The notes below the pieces were generated by a model that made no database searches, was not told the DNA's origin, and worked only from the letters and a program-made list of their open reading frames with translations. This document shows positions 33,815 to 45,655 of a stretch of 64,000 nt of DNA, in pieces. This DNA is from Lithobates sylvaticus (lineage: Eukaryota > Chordata > Amphibia > Anura > Ranidae), in assembly GCA_028564925.1 (NCBI GenBank), contig CM053033.1, positions 109,094,252 to 109,158,251 of the forward strand. The letters are read 5' to 3'. The translations under genes were made by a program, and so were the position numbers. The stretch's first letter is position 1. Each line of letters opens with the position of its first letter.

Positions 33815-34319
33815 CATCCTTTCCAGCGATCAGATGACCTTATGTCTAGGCATTTGATCATATGATCTTTCGTACCTGCCTTTCAACAGAGGTCAGATAT
33901 CCGAACGTCCTAGCATTTGATCACATGACAGGGAGGATTAGCCAATCTTAACTCAGATTCTCCTCATTAATAGAGATCACATGACCAAGTACTTATATAT
34001 TGGCTCACATAACCAATCTACTGTGGGATCACAGAGCAGTGTTTTCTGGTCAAGGACTTTCAAGGAGTGGTGTGTAAAGTAACAATGGCTGTCCACCTTT
34101 AAGTTCCCTTTAATGTCTGCTGTGGGAAATTGTTAAAAAATCGTTATTGTTGCGTCTGTACTACCCCGGCTCACAATCCGATAGAATCAGTTTTTTTTAT
34201 AGTAGACTTGTATCCTAGCTGGAGTTTACCTTTAATCAAAATTGCCTTGCGCTCAAATGGGATTGGCACAGTGTCTGGCTGTGACATTGTTGAAGTAATG
34301 GCCAAATTATGCTTATAAA

Positions 34320-35280
34320 CACTTCGGATTCAAATATTGGCGGCGACCGTTTTCTCAGCCAGATTCCGCTTGAAATTGCAGGCACCGTTACGACTTTGAC
34401 TCGTCTTGACGTTTCAGATTTAGTTCCGCTCGCTTGAGCTTCCTCCGTCAACCCCGGATGGCGCAGATGGAAGTCAGCTTGCTCTGGTGCCCGCCTGTCA
34501 GCCGGATTAAAATGACTCATTTATTTGCCGTCGAAGCTCACCAAGTATGGCAGCTAGCGGGGCGAACAGGGGCCTCGGAGCCTCCGCCAGAGAAATCCAG
34601 GCAGCCGTCTCGCCCTTTCCGTCCTGCCAAAAGTCATTATTGCTGAACGCGGAGAGCCACCAGCGGGGAGGCGTCCCCCGCCGTTACAGCGACAGATTGG
34701 GCTGCGTAATAAAGTCAGGCTGAGGCGAGCAAGGGAGGCCAAGGCACTTGGCTGAAGGTGCCAGAATATGGCAACATGAGTTAGCCTGGCTGAGTAAACA
34801 GTAAAACATTTTCTAAATGACCTTTTTGCATCTCGCCCCCCTCCTGCCCCCCCTCCTCTTCACACCCACGGTAAAGATGAGCTGTAGATGGGCGCCCTGC
34901 CAGTGTTGGGCAAGGTGGCTGCACTAAATACTACTGCAGTCTGGGATTGGACGAACGGAGTGTCAGCTTTGTGATTCACCCCATGCTGATGCTGCAGCTC
35001 TGGCTGTACACTCTGCAAATGTGCTTTTGACTAGTGCTGCTTCTCTAGATCATTTTCTCTTTTTATATCATTAGCTACAAGACAAATACAAGGCTTATCT
35101 CTTCTGATCTCCTTCTAGAATAAGCTAGTTTGTTGGCTGTCATTCTGATCCTCTCACTTTCACCTCTCGGGTCTTTGACCTGGGACATGAATGCAGATCA
35201 GATGTTATGACTGCATTTTGACATTACCTGCTGCATGCTCATTCCAGCTTTGACAGATGTCAATCAAACAATTGTTTTCT
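34320..35280. promoter_or_regulatory. candidate conserved non-coding element (largest)
   Basis: A 0.5-kb CpG-containing core (34320-34790) followed by mixed unique text to 35280. Cores include gcgcagatggaag (E-box type), aaaatgactcatttatt (AP-1/Maf type), gatttagttccgc and tctttgacctggga (nuclear receptor half-site type). It shows no match to repeats in the window. Open frames here are short and overlap on both strands. Confidence 0.35.
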
Positions 35281-35314
35281 GTTGAGCAGGGATGGCCACA
35301 TTCCAAGTCTGGAC

Positions 35315-36426
35315 ACTTTCACCCCCTTCCAGTCCAGGTCATTTTCAGCTTTCAGTGCTGTCGAACTTTTGAGTGACAATTACACTGTACCCATATGAAT
35401 TTTTTTTTGGAGACAGATAGAGCTTTCCTTATTTTTCCTAATTTTTTTTGCTGTATAACTTAAAAAATACTGAAAATTTTGCTTTAGTTTTTGTTATAAA
35501 ATTTTGCAAATAAATATTCTTTCTTCATAAATGTAGGCCAAAATGTATTCTGTTAAATTTTTTAGGTAAAAATAACCCAAAACAGTATATATTATTTAAT
35601 GTTAGTTACTATGGGATATATGTTTGAAAATTGATCAGTTGAGACCCTAAAATGCCGGACTCTGGTATGACATATGGCAGTGATCAGGATGCTGATTTGG
35701 GGTATGGCAGTGATCAGGACATTGGTATTGTGGTGATCAGGACACTAGTATGGCATTGATCAGGATACTGAAATGGCATATGGGGTGATCAGGACGCTGG
35801 TATGAGGTTATGGTGGTGATTAGGACGTTGGTATGGCAGTGATCAGAATGAAGGCATGGCATATGGGGTGATCAGGACGCTGGTATAGGGTATGGCGGTG
35901 ATCAGGATGCTGGTATGGGGTATGGTGGTGATCAGGGCACTGGTATGGTGTATGGTGGCGATCAGGGTGCTGGTTTGGCATATGGCGGTGATAAGGGTGT
36001 TGGTATGACGTATGGCAGTGATCAGGATGTTGGTATGGTGGTGATTAGGACACTGGTATGGCGGTGATTAGGACACTGGTATGGCGGTGATCAGGACATT
36101 GGTATGATGCATGGCTGTGTTATTGTAAGCATTGGGACAGGTGCTGGCTGTATTGTTTATTATGACTACACTGGGGTAGTGATCAGGGACACTGGGGCAG
36201 GCTGGCACTGCAGTCTCTGAGTGTATATGCAACCTGATGGCTGCTGTACACTCACAATCTGCAGCATCGGTTCTCTCTGTTCTCACAGTGAGAGCAGAGG
36301 GAACCAATGCTTACTTTCAGTTTGCATTGTTTACTATGCGATTGCTGTGATTGGACACAGCAATCACATGGTAAAACACCATGTGATCACCCCGACACAC
36401 TGGTAATGTGGGCGGATAGGAAGCGG
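35315..36426 (+). mobile_element. I-type TTAA element with a minisatellite
   Basis: cattttcagctttcagtgct, acactgtacccatatgaa and ccctaaaatgccgg-type text, then about 18 units of tatggcagtgatcaggacac-like sequence (35685-36110), then gattgctgtgattggacaca and the end gataggaagcgg before TTAA 36427-36430. The left terminus is degraded. Confidence 0.68.
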
Positions 36427-36430
36427 TTAA

Positions 36431-36903
36431 AGAATAAGTTACCCCAACATTTCATATTCCTGATATGTATCTGTTGTACCATGTATTTATGTTAAAAATG
36501 ATCCTGTTCTCTTTGTATTGCTGTATCTGAAATTCCTGATGATCCTGCCAGTCCCCTTGCTTTGCTATCTCAAACTGATCACACTAGGCATGAGAGCACC
36601 TCCATCTCAGTGTGGTAATTTTTTTTGGCACAGCCTGCCTGTCCTCCAATGATCAGACTTGTGCTGAAAGACCCCCCCCCCCCTTCTGCACAGCTTTTTA
36701 CTGGAAAGTTCAGTGTACTGTTGTTTCTCCAATCCCACCTCTCTAACCCCTTATGTAGCTGGGAACAGAGATTGTGATCACTTATAACCAAAAAAAAAAA
36801 AAGTATTTGAAATGTCTTTTTATATATGTCCACAAAGGTTTTGCCTTTTGGTTCCATTTTAAACTGAATGGGTTGCTTTACAAGGTGAGGGTTCACATAT
36901 ACT
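36431..36903 (-). mobile_element. Kolobok-like TTAA MITE, uninterrupted
   Basis: AGAATAAGTTACCCCAAC to GTGAGGGTTCACATATACT between TTAA 36427-36430 and 36904-36907. It serves as the empty-site reference for 15212-16376. It shares its left TTAA with the element before it. A partial inverted copy of its right end is at 55660-55720. Confidence 0.8.
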
Positions 36904-36907
36904 TTAA

Positions 36908-38055
36908 AGTGGTTTCCATCAGTGATTGGCCAGCTTTAGTTTACCAGCGACTAATATTTCAGTTTTGTGTAGATTATGGCAGGTTAAATCACCCACCTAC
37001 TTCTATCCCTCAGGATTCTAATGGCAAGATTGCAGAACCTGAGTTCTCATCTCTGTACACCTGCTGTGGCCATTACAAGGCTCTAATTGATTTTTCATTT
37101 GTTACATTACAGAGAGTTCAGCAGGAGGAGTGATATTCCCCTGGGGCAGAGAAGGAGGGGGCACCTTGGCAGAGAGGACACAGCTGGGAATTTTGGTGGG
37201 GAAATCTTGCCCAGGAAATCCCTAAGTAAAGGGTAACTCCTCTTTTGTGGGGGAAAAATAGCTAATAATAAAAAATAATCTAGCATATATAATTGCTACA
37301 CAAGTCAAATTGTAATTGAATGTTATTAAAAATGATGCTTTGTTTTCAATCTGCAATGCTATAATTTCCTGTAGCGTGCAATGCAATATGGCTACCTCGA
37401 AGCATTCTGTACACAGATGGTGTATGAACGCCCCCCAGCTGCCCCAGATATGTAATTTCCTGCTTGTGTGATTGGCTTACTAATTTTCCCAGAAGTCTGC
37501 ATTCAGATACAAGTTCGATTTTGGGCATCCCCTGCAACAAAATCTTTAATTTTTGGCAAGATACTCCCAATGAGAAATCATGTCTAAACAGATACAGACC
37601 CTGCTACTGTCCCTTTATTAGAACCGTGCAAGTGCAGCAGCTTAATAATAGTAATTATAAAGTATCTCCCATTCACATTTACTTGAAATATGGACACAGA
37701 CAAACAGCTATTTCTTCAGAATAACAAACGGTAGAAATCTGCAACAAAGTTTGTTAAAATCCTTGTAATGTACATAGATCACCCGAGGGGAATGTTTTTT
37801 TTTTTTTTTTTTTTCTCAACAAGAGTGGAATTCCGCTTTAGGAAACTTTTTGGTTTATTAAACTCACCAGCTTCAGCCAATAACTGTCAATAACTGATTT
37901 TCCCTTTGCATGTATAATTGAGTTTAATAGATGCTCTGTAGTGACCATCAGGGATCTGTCATTTAGCTCTTTTTCCTATTATTGTATATTAAGGGCATGC
38001 TTTATCAAAAGGGAAACCCCCCAATAAAAATGTGTTAGCCCAACCCAAATACATT
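36908..38055. other. intron, no gene; weak repeats only
   Basis: gtgtgattggcttactaa and gcaatgctataatttcctg resemble dispersed repeats, but no termini are seen. A poly-T tract lies at 37795-37814. Confidence 0.35.
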
Positions 38056-38059
38056 TACC

Positions 38060-38435
38060 AGCATTCTGGCCCCTTTCACATGGAGCAGATTCTGTTCCGA
38101 TCAGCAGGGGATTGGAGCAGAGCGGCTGGATGACACATCTGTGTCCGCTCAGTTTTCGACTGAACCTGCTCTGCTCTATGGGTGGCCTGAGTAATAGGAC
38201 TCCGCTGTCCGTTTACACCTGCCTACCATCTGATCTACTCCGCCTAAACAGAAGTGGACGAGAATACCCTTTCTTTTCATTTTTTTTTTCTTTTTTTTTA
38301 GCAGTACGGATCGCACCCAGAGATAGGTGGGTGTAAACAAACACAAGGCCATTTACACCCACCTGTCTATAGAAATGCATGGACGTTCCAACTCACAGGC
38401 AGATTTGATCGGAACCGCCGGGTAAAAGGGTGCTT
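38060..38435. mobile_element. MITE with CCCTTTCACATGG / GGTAAAAGGGTG ends
   Basis: Ends are weak inverted relatives of the GGCCCCTTTCACAC group (50903). The interior alternates tgaacctgctctgctctatg and gtttacacctgccta. Probably a Harbinger-like relative. Confidence 0.45.
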
Positions 38436-38479
38436 AATGCTTTCACCTGTTTTGTGTTTTCTTGTTAATTCCGGGTTCA

Positions 38480-39555
38480 ATAAGATGCAAAAAGATTGTC
38501 AGAAACCATGAAATCAGGCCGAGACAAAAGTACAGTTAAATCACACTTGTTTAATAATAAAATTAAAAAGAACAAATGTCAAAACATAGCCAAAGTTCAA
38601 ACTAACCAGAATGGATAGTCAGCCAAGCCAGAAGTCAGGGATCAATGTAGTGGAACAGCAAGCATGATCTGGAGCCAGCAGGGATGTCAGCAAAGCAAGT
38701 CTTGAACAGGATCACAGGCGATAGTTTCTGTGATGTTGACCAAGGCGAAGGCAGAGAACCTCTGGACTGGACGTCTTAAGCGTCCAGAAGCGGTTCTGCA
38801 CCCATTTTTGAATGTTGGTGCCATTGTTTTTAAAATTACCTTCTTAGTGCTCAATGCTGCTTTTTATTTAAAAAAAATTTTCCACCTACCTTCCGTTCTC
38901 CGCTGGTGCTTGTTCTCCTCCAAATGTTTCCCTGCATCGATGGGTGGGGTTTCTGCGGGTATCAGCGTCATTTCCCCTGAGCTCTGCACTGTCTCCTGGG
39001 ATCTCGAATAAACCATCCCAGGAGTCAGTGTGCCTACCCCTAGCGAAATCTCGCGAGATTTAGACGGCGTGACGTCATCACGCTCACCTTATCTAGCCTT
39101 ATTCTAGTTCAAACAACGCCGCTCATAGCTGTAGCCACTGAGCGTGCGTGGGAACCAGCAAGGAATGCTGGTTCCTCCGAATCAGGGAATGAGGAAGTGA
39201 TTGCTTGTGGGCTTCAAATGCCCACAAGCAAGATGAGATCGGCCGAGATTTGCTTTATAAGGAATCGATTAGGAAAAAAAAAGAAGATGGATAATGGGAG
39301 AAGACACTAAAAGTAAGTATATAAATAACATAACCTTGTTTTTACTCATTTAGGGAAAAAAATAAAACATTTTTGTCTGTGCAGAACCGCTTTAAGTAGG
39401 CAGGACTGACGAGCAGGATAGCATCAACAGCTGAGTAACTGTGGAGAGATAGGAGCTGGCAATTAGCCGACAGCTGAGGTGCCAGCTCAGAGAAGGAAGG
39501 GCTGAGCCCAGCCCTGATAAAGATGAGTCCAAGTTTTCTGTCACTTGGCTAAAAG
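38480..39555. repeat. dispersed repeat of unknown class, interrupted
   Basis: caaaacatagccaaagttca, gtcagccaagccagaagtca and ggagccagcagggatg on the left, gtaggcaggactgacgagca and gacagctgaggtgccagctc on the right; joining across 38780-39391 gives continuous text at a single TTAA. No terminal repeats or coding domain found. Confidence 0.45.
38780..39391. mobile_element. TTAA MITE (AGCGGTTCTGCAC ends)
   Basis: GCGTCCAGAAGCGGTTCTGC at the left, GTGCAGAACCGCT at the right, flanked by TTAA 38776-38779 and 39392-39395. It contains the only dense CpG stretch nearby (39040-39130, with ctcgcgagattt). Confidence 0.72.
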
Positions 39556-40545
39556 ACCTGTATAAATAGCTGTAGCTGTACCTGTATATAATACAGCAGC
39601 GCTATATTATATAAATAAATCCAAAATAAGCATGTCAAATAAAAATTTATGGAAAAAGTGCAACACTTTATCACGCAAATAAAAGCAAAATTACCTAATG
39701 TTAATAAATAATCCTCGTGCTTAAAGGGGAACTACACTGCACTTGAGCACCACAAATCAATAACGCTATGTAATTCATTTTTAATATTTAAAGCAAACTC
39801 ACCCACACCCATCCATGTCTCTATGCTTTTTTTTTCTGCTGAAAAAACCCTTTGAAAACCACTCATTTAGCATTTCTGGTAGTGGCCATCTTGAGTAAGG
39901 GCAGATGACTTCTGTCACATTTACTTCCTGGAATCCATCTGCCCTTAGCTCAGACATTTGGGAAGGAGGGTGTGCTTAGCTGAGAAAACCCCTCCTCCCC
40001 TCCTGAAGACTCCTGGGATGTATGACAGCAATTGCCTAGGCAGGAAACCCAAAAGTAACTGAAGAAATATAAAAAAAAAGCTTAAAACAAATAAATATAT
40101 ACTTTCCTATCTATTTACTAATACTAGCAGCATAAAGATTAAAAATAGTTAATGTTGATTGAGAGAGTGAAGTTGCACTTTAAAAATCATCAGTGTATAC
40201 AAAAAAAGTGTCCAAAAGAAGATAGTCATAAATTTCGTAAATAATAAATGCCCATTATTCCTACAGGAAAAAAGATGTCCAAAGTGCAGGTGTAAAGAAA
40301 TCCAGTAGAAATGTGAGTCCTCAAACAAACACACAATAGCTTAGTTCCAGTGTTCAGACCAATCCAAATGCACATGTGGGTAAAGAAAAGAAAAGTCAGC
40401 TGCTTACCAGATAACCATGGCCATCACTATTACAGCAAATGGTCAAGTGGCGCTTTCAGGGTTATTAAGGCTATCCCGCATCCTATTGACTCTGACTGCA
40501 CCCAGAATCTCGCTGCCTACACGTTAAGGCGATGTCCGCAAACCT
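39556..40545. repeat. dispersed repeat of unknown class, interrupted
   Basis: Short-word AT-rich text (caaaattacctaatgttaat, gtatacaaaaaaagtgtcc) similar to 7061-7745 and 46161-47115. Split by the MITE at 39725. Confidence 0.35.
39725..40179. mobile_element. TTAA MITE (AGGGGAACTACACTGCACTT end)
   Basis: Left AGGGGAACTACACTGCAC, right GTGAAGTTGCACT, between TTAA 39721-39724 and 40180-40183. It includes ggtagtggccatcttgagt and a gaagactcctgggatg block. Confidence 0.75.
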
Positions 40546-40842
40546 TTCCTCCTCAGAACTGACCTCTCTAAAAGCCAGTTTCCCATTTCAATGGCTCCCC
40601 TCATTGCCCTATCTGGGTATACGTCTCACTCCCAAATATGACGGACTGTACCATGCCAATTTCCTGAACCTTTGTGCCCTTTAATTGCAGCTTCTGTGAA
40701 CATTATTACATCCTCTCTGTGCCCATAATCGCAGCCTCTGTTACCATAATTGCAGCCTCTCTGTGCCTCACTTTGCCTATGAATGCAGACTCACCATAGC
40801 CTGCCCTGGATGGATCACACATCTCCCGCAGCGCTGTGTCAC

Positions 40843-40872
40843 ACAGCTGTGTGTGTGTGTGTGTGTGTGTGT
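40843..40872 (+). repeat. (TG)n microsatellite with fragments of a GC-rich MITE around it
   Basis: About 14 TG units. The GC-rich text to 41140 ends gggaaatccggccctg, the reversed CAGGGCCGG end of a hAT-like MITE common in frogs; its other end was not found. Confidence 0.55.
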
Positions 40873-41159
40873 TCCACATGAGCAGGTCTATGGGGGCTGG
40901 TCCTTGTTATGGCGCCGCCGAACACACACACAGACCCAGCTCCCTGATACACAGCGTGTGAAAAACCGGAGGGGGTGGGGGGGGGGGAGCGCTGCAGCCA
41001 CAGATCAAAGTGGCCTCTACTGCGCCCCCCTTCCTCCAGTAAATGGTCCCACCCCTTCTACCGGCCCTGGGCTGCACCACTGCCGCCCCGAGGCCTGGCC
41101 TTGGTGGCCTTGTGGGAAATCCGGCCCTGCCTGGGGTACTGTTGTGTAACCCAACAACT

Positions 41160-41443
41160 TGTCAGGTTATTTTTTGCCATCTGTTACCCATTGGGGAGAT
41201 TTCCCTTCACCTCAGGAAGTACGAGGAAATCCCTCCAAAGTGTGGGAATCCCTGTTTGTCACCAGAACTAGTGTCCCCATTTGAAGCTTTTCACTCTATT
41301 CCTGTTCTAGGACATTGCACATTTCTTTCGCTTTCGGATAAAATGTTCAACAGGACAAACAGAGGATTTGGACCTCCCTCTCCACCTCTACTCTATACAA
41401 AACTAAAAAAAATTAAAAAAGTTTTGCCTTTTAGTTATAGTTT
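41160..41443 (-). mobile_element. TTAA MITE, reverse copy of 6097
   Basis: Ends aaaaaagttttgccttttag, ttatagt before TTAA near 41442-41445. cttcacctcaggaagtac and tgtccccatttgaagctttt match the 6097 copy reversed. Right-terminal TTAA clear, left end not. Confidence 0.55.
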
Positions 41444-41445
41444 AA

Positions 41446-42195
41446 TTTCCATCTACCCCAGATACATATGCTTAACTTTCTTTTACTTCTTTAATGCTCA
41501 ATTCTGCTGCCTGGAGTAAATAGAGTAAGCTCTCTGTGAGATAAAAGTTTTGGAGCTTACCCAGTGCTAAGGGTTCTTACCCATCCCCATGGGCCCGTTT
41601 TTGGATGCGTGAATGCCTAGTCACCAAGCACCACCACTATCATGATGGGGGAACAGGATTGAGTCAAAGACTCCCCATACTTTTAATTACTAAGTATGAC
41701 ACTTAACTGTCAGCAGAAGAACAGCATGGTGGAGAAGTAAATAGAAGGTATGTGCAGCTTAAGTGGACCTGTTCCATTGGCCTCTATAGGCAAAGCACAA
41801 GTTCACGTTCAGATTGTTTTGTGGTTTATGAATATGGGGGCTAGGTGTACAAATTCGGTTGAGGCTACAGTGTTAAATTGAGTTTAGGGACTAGTTAACT
41901 TTTAGATTGGTGCTAGATGATAAATCTATAATCTTGGCTTATTTACCTTGTTCCTGGCTGTATGGAACAGCAATTAAAGGAAAGGTAAATATGTTCCTCT
42001 GGAGAGTAGGGCATTAATCAGACTTGTTGCTTTTCCCTGCTTGGACAATATATTTCTAATACATTTCAGATTTGACTGTTTTTGTTGTTTATAAAGCACC
42101 GAGGAACTTGCCAGTGCCATATAAATGAATAGAATAACTGCCAATGATTCTGGCTTTGGTAAAGGGCTGACATTAAATTCTGGATTCTCTTTCAG
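41446..42195. other. intron before the motif V exon
   Basis: No repeat family recognised apart from short AT tracts. It ends with the tctctttcag acceptor. Confidence 0.45.
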
Positions 42196-42246
42196 GATGT
42201 TGCTGCTCGTGGTCTGGATCTCCCTCAAGTGACCTGGATTGTACAG
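42196..42246 (+). CDS. ddx31: ddx31 internal exon: helicase motif V
   Basis: A 51-nt exon (17 codons, phase 0 on both sides) encoding DVAARGLDLPQVTWIVQ. This matches my recollection of human DDX31 residue for residue and holds motif V (ARGLDLP), which in DEAD-box proteins contacts RNA and couples ATP hydrolysis to duplex unwinding. The acceptor is tctctttcag and the donor is gtatgt. The preceding intron is 19.8 kb and the following one 12.7 kb. TWIVQYNAP across this junction is more typical of the DDX31/Dbp7 group than of most DEAD-box helicases, so this is the strongest single piece of evidence for the gene name. Confidence 0.94.
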
Positions 42247-42439
42247 GTATGTCTGCATCTTGGCTTTTTTATTTGTCACACAAAGTACTGTATATTGTGA
42301 TGTATTTGGTGACTCCTTTGCAAGCCCTCAATATTTGTGATAAGCATACAATTATAGAAGTGGGGAATTAGTAATGCTATTTGGCAAATACTGTAGGTAG
42401 ACTAAAGTCGGAAAGTAAACTCAAGATGCAATAAAGTAG

Positions 42440-43086
42440 AATGATGGCCTTTCAAATAAATGTGTAAAGATCCTTCTCTTGAACACAGCAAGGCGTGCAG
42501 TCCTGCCCTCTGGAAACAGGTTCTCCCCATGACAATCACACTGTGGTTCTCTAAGATTACTGAGCTCCATCACATGGAAAATATCACGGCTACTCTGAAA
42601 GGGAGGGTGGAAAAGTTCAGACGCACATGGTTCCATTGGACAATATTTACCTGTGATATAAAAATGCTCCTGGCAAGTGGGGACTGAATCACCTAGACCC
42701 TCTTCTTTTAAACTGGAATGGAGTCCAGGAAGTGACGTTCAAGGATACCTCCTACCCCTTCTTATTCCTAATTCCGCTTTTCTCTCTTTATTTACCCCCT
42801 TCCCATCTTTTTCCTTATTCTTGATTTTACTCTCTTTTTTTCTTGGCATTTCTTCTTCTGTATGGCAATATACCAGGTGGGAGTCAACCGCCAACCAGCC
42901 TGTGGCTGATGGCCACTGTACACAGGAAGCAATGTTATATGCTTTTTGGGTTGTGACATCGTCCCTGAAACACCTTACACACAATTGGATTTTTCCTTGC
43001 CTATATGCTTAAATTATGTTTGGTGGTCCTGTACTTGCTACCCTGTTATGTTGAAAATTGTATAAATAATAAAAAAAAAAAAAAAA
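42440..43086 (+). mobile_element. L1-type LINE, 5'-truncated 3' end
   Basis: The plus-strand frame KITELHHMENITATLKGRVE then KFRRTWFHWTIFTC (about 42551-42652) is the typical C-terminus of L1 ORF2. A 3' UTR of about 430 bases follows (tggcaatataccaggtggga, ccctgttatgttgaaaattg) and a poly-A at 43070-43086. Upstream ORF2 is absent: classic 5' truncation. It lies 200 bases downstream of the motif V exon. Confidence 0.78.
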
Positions 43087-43400
43087 GGAATATGCGCTTA
43101 AACTCTTAATTTTAAGTACTAACAAATGAAACAAAGGGCGCAAATGCCTAGTTCATTATCCACAGCAAGGATATAAAATAACAGTATATTCTCGCAAAAG
43201 GAATATTAATGACAACGTTGTTAAATGTCCAGGGATCTAAAGGTCAGACCTTTGATGAAACTCCTCTGGTTGTATTTCCTACAGCCAGCTGACAAGGATT
43301 TCGGGGGACTTGCCCCCTTTTTCAGAGCAAGGCTGGTATGCACATCTCCTCCATTCCCTTATAAGCTGGAAAGTGTAAAAATACATATGTCTATATATAA
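43087..43400. repeat. dispersed repeat, class unknown
   Basis: gatttcgggggacttgcccc and gtttcatcaa-like text recall the block at 46161-47115, which carries cctacgcgtttcgtc. No termini seen. Confidence 0.35.
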
Positions 43401-43401
43401 T

Positions 43402-44022
43402 TAGGGATTGACCAATTATCGTGCAGCCGATTATCGGTGGCCGATATTCACTTTTTCAGAAGTATCGGTCAAAAAACTGACGGATATTACCGATATTGCT
43501 TCAAGGGGTTTGCTCTATTGTAATAACAACCGATGCGGCTCAGCAGCCACTCGGCTGTTATTACAAGCAGCGGGAGGGGACGCCCGGGCTCTCCCGTCCC
43601 ACCGGGAGGCCTGAGCAACAAGCCGGCACATCCCCCGGCTGGCTTGTTCGGGTCTCGGATCTAGTAAAAAATGTCATGACATCACTTCCAGGATTACTGG
43701 CATCCTAAAGGCGCCAGGTTTAAAAAATAAAGTATTAAAAAACGCTGATTTTGATGTTTTGAATACTTTCAAGTGCAGGGGAGGGGTTTGGGGTCTTATA
43801 GACCCTCGATCTCTCCATAAAGAGTACCTGTCAATGCCTATTACTGTCACAAGGGATGTTTACATTCCTTGTGACAGCAGTAACAGTGATAAAAAAAAAA
43901 ATTTAAAAGGACGGTGTACATTTTTTTTTTTTAAATGTACAAAATATCGGCTATCGGCAGGAGAGGAGACGAAAATATCAGTATCGTATCGGCACCGAAA
44001 AAATTATATTGGTCGATCCCTA
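43402..44022. mobile_element. hAT MITE with L-type filler
   Basis: Ends TAGGGATTGACCAATTATCG and, reversed, TAGGGATCGACCAATATA. Flanks are (AT)-rich (tatataat / atatatat), so the 8-bp duplication is only approximate. Subterminal tatcggc words occur on both sides. The interior (43500-43915) is L-type sequence in reverse. Confidence 0.72.
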
Positions 44023-44025
44023 ATA

Positions 44026-44040
44026 TATATACTGTATGTA

Positions 44041-44071
<31 letters not shown>

Positions 44072-44092
44072 GTGTATGTATATGTATATATG

Positions 44093-44157
<65 letters not shown>

Positions 44158-44176
44158 GTGTATACAATATATATAT
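44026..44176. repeat. TA/TG/CA compound microsatellite
   Basis: Alternating (TA)n, (TG)n, (CA)n and tatgta blocks over 150 bases. It generates Ile/Tyr/Cys-rich open frames on both strands that are not genes. Confidence 0.9.
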
Positions 44177-44178
44177 TA

Positions 44179-45655
44179 GTGCAAAATTTACAGCAAAAAT
44201 GCTGTAAATTAAGAAAATAGAAGTGTTAATAGTTTTATTTTTAATAATTTATTAAATGGAAAGTAAATGAACAGAAGAGAAATTAAAATAAAATCTATTT
44301 TTTGTGTGACCACCCTTTGCCTTCAAAACAGCATCAATTATCCTAGGTACACTTGCCCACAGTTTTTTAAGGAATTCGGCAGGTAGGTTGTTCCAAACAT
44401 CTTGGAGAACTAATCACAGTTCCTCTGTGGATGTAGGCTGCCACAAATGCTTCTATCTCTTCATGTAATCCCAGACAGACTCCATGATGTTGAGACCAGG
44501 GCCAAACCATCACTTCCAAGACTTTCTTTACGCTGAAAATAGTTCTTAAAGCAGAGTTCCACCCAAAAGTGGAACTTCCGCTCATTTGGCTCCTCTCCCC
44601 CTCCAGTGCCACAGTTGGCACCTTTCGAGGGGGAAGGGGGGGACAGGATACCTGTCTTTGACGGGTATCCTGTTACCACTTATGGGACCACGGGCTGCGG
44701 CCCATCACATGACCGCGGGGCTCCCCCCTCCTCCCCCTGTCGCCGGGCCAGTAGGAGAGAGGAGTGGGCCTCGCACATGCACAGTAGGGTCCCCAGCGTG
44801 AAGCCATAAGGCTACACTTCCGAATACCCTTATCCGCAATGGCGGCAGCAGCACCCGACAGCTGATGGAAACATCAGCTGCTGTGCCGACATCCCTGGAC
44901 TCCAGGACAGTTAAGTGTCCTTTTATTTTTGGTGGCGGAACACCGCTTTAATGACATTGGTTGTATGTTTGGGGTCATTGTCCTTTCTGCAGAATACATT
45001 TAGGGCCAATCACTCGCCTCCCTGATGCTATGGCATGATGGATAAGTATCGACCTGTATTTCTCAGCATTGAGGACACCACTGATCCTGACCAAATCTCC
45101 AACTACTTTTGCAGAAATGCAGCCCCAAACTTGCAAGGAACCTCCACCATGCTTCACTGTTGGCTGTAGACACTTATTAATGTCCCGCCTTTCAGCCCTT
45201 AATGAACAAACTGCCTCCTGCTACAGACAAAGATTTCAAATTTTGGCTTATCAGTCCAGAGCACCTGCTGCCATTTTTCTGCACCCCAGTTCCTATGTTT
45301 TCATGCATATTTGAGTCACTTGGCTTTTTGGCCATCATTTTTCAATGACTTCTCTGGACAGTAGATGGGTGTACCTGGGTCCCACTGGTTTCCGCCAGTT
45401 CTGTGCTGATGGCACTGCTGGACATCTTTCGATGTCGAAAGTAAGTAAGCATGATGTGTCTTTCATCTGCTGCATTAAGTTTCCTTGGCTGTCTATGGTC
45501 CTTAACGTTACCCGTTTCTTTGTGCTTCATCAAAAGCTTGAAACCCCAGTCTGCTTTTAAATCTTTGCCTGGGAGAGACCTTGCTGATGCAGTATAACTA
45601 CCTCGATCTTGTTGCTATGCTCAGTCTTGCCATAGTGTATGACTTGTGACATGAA
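44179..45655 (-). mobile_element. Tc1-like transposon, degraded, with a nested MITE
   Basis: Read on the minus strand: helix-turn-helix region with KLNAADERHIML and SSSAISTELAE (about 45533-45342), then KHGGGSLQVWGCISA and VGDLVRISGVLNAEKYRSIL (45157-45030), then NDPKHTTN just before the insertion at 44947, and after it ESVWDYMKR-like text. This is a DD34E transposase of Tc1 type, broken by at least two frameshifts and by the MITE at 44550-44947. The end near 45655 runs straight into an L-type fragment, so one terminus is lost. Confidence 0.8.
44550..44947. mobile_element. Kolobok-like TTAA MITE nested in Tc1
   Basis: AGCAGAGTTCCACCC and, reversed, AGCGGTGTTCCGCCAC, between TTAA 44546-44549 and 44948-44951. 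A GC-rich interior (cctcctccccctgtcgcc) contrasts with the host transposon. The AG start after TTAA fits Kolobok. Confidence 0.85.

Noticed and set aside
34434-34646. Open frames over the unique block, considered as a small gene or alternative exon
   Set aside because: Overlapping frames on both strands, no acceptor/donor pair and no recognisable domain; kept only as a possible regulatory block.
36980-37135. Exon-like stretch ending cattacag and followed by agttcagcaggaggag
   Set aside because: The frame does not match any part of DDX31, phase does not fit the neighbouring exons, and the sequence has a dispersed-repeat character.
38480-39555. Dispersed repeat considered as a long terminal repeat
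   Set aside because: No TG...CA ends, target duplication, primer-binding site or matching partner copy was seen, so no LTR element is claimed.
43931-44220. Ile/Tyr/Cys-rich frames on both strands
   Set aside because: Translation of the TA/TG/CA microsatellite.
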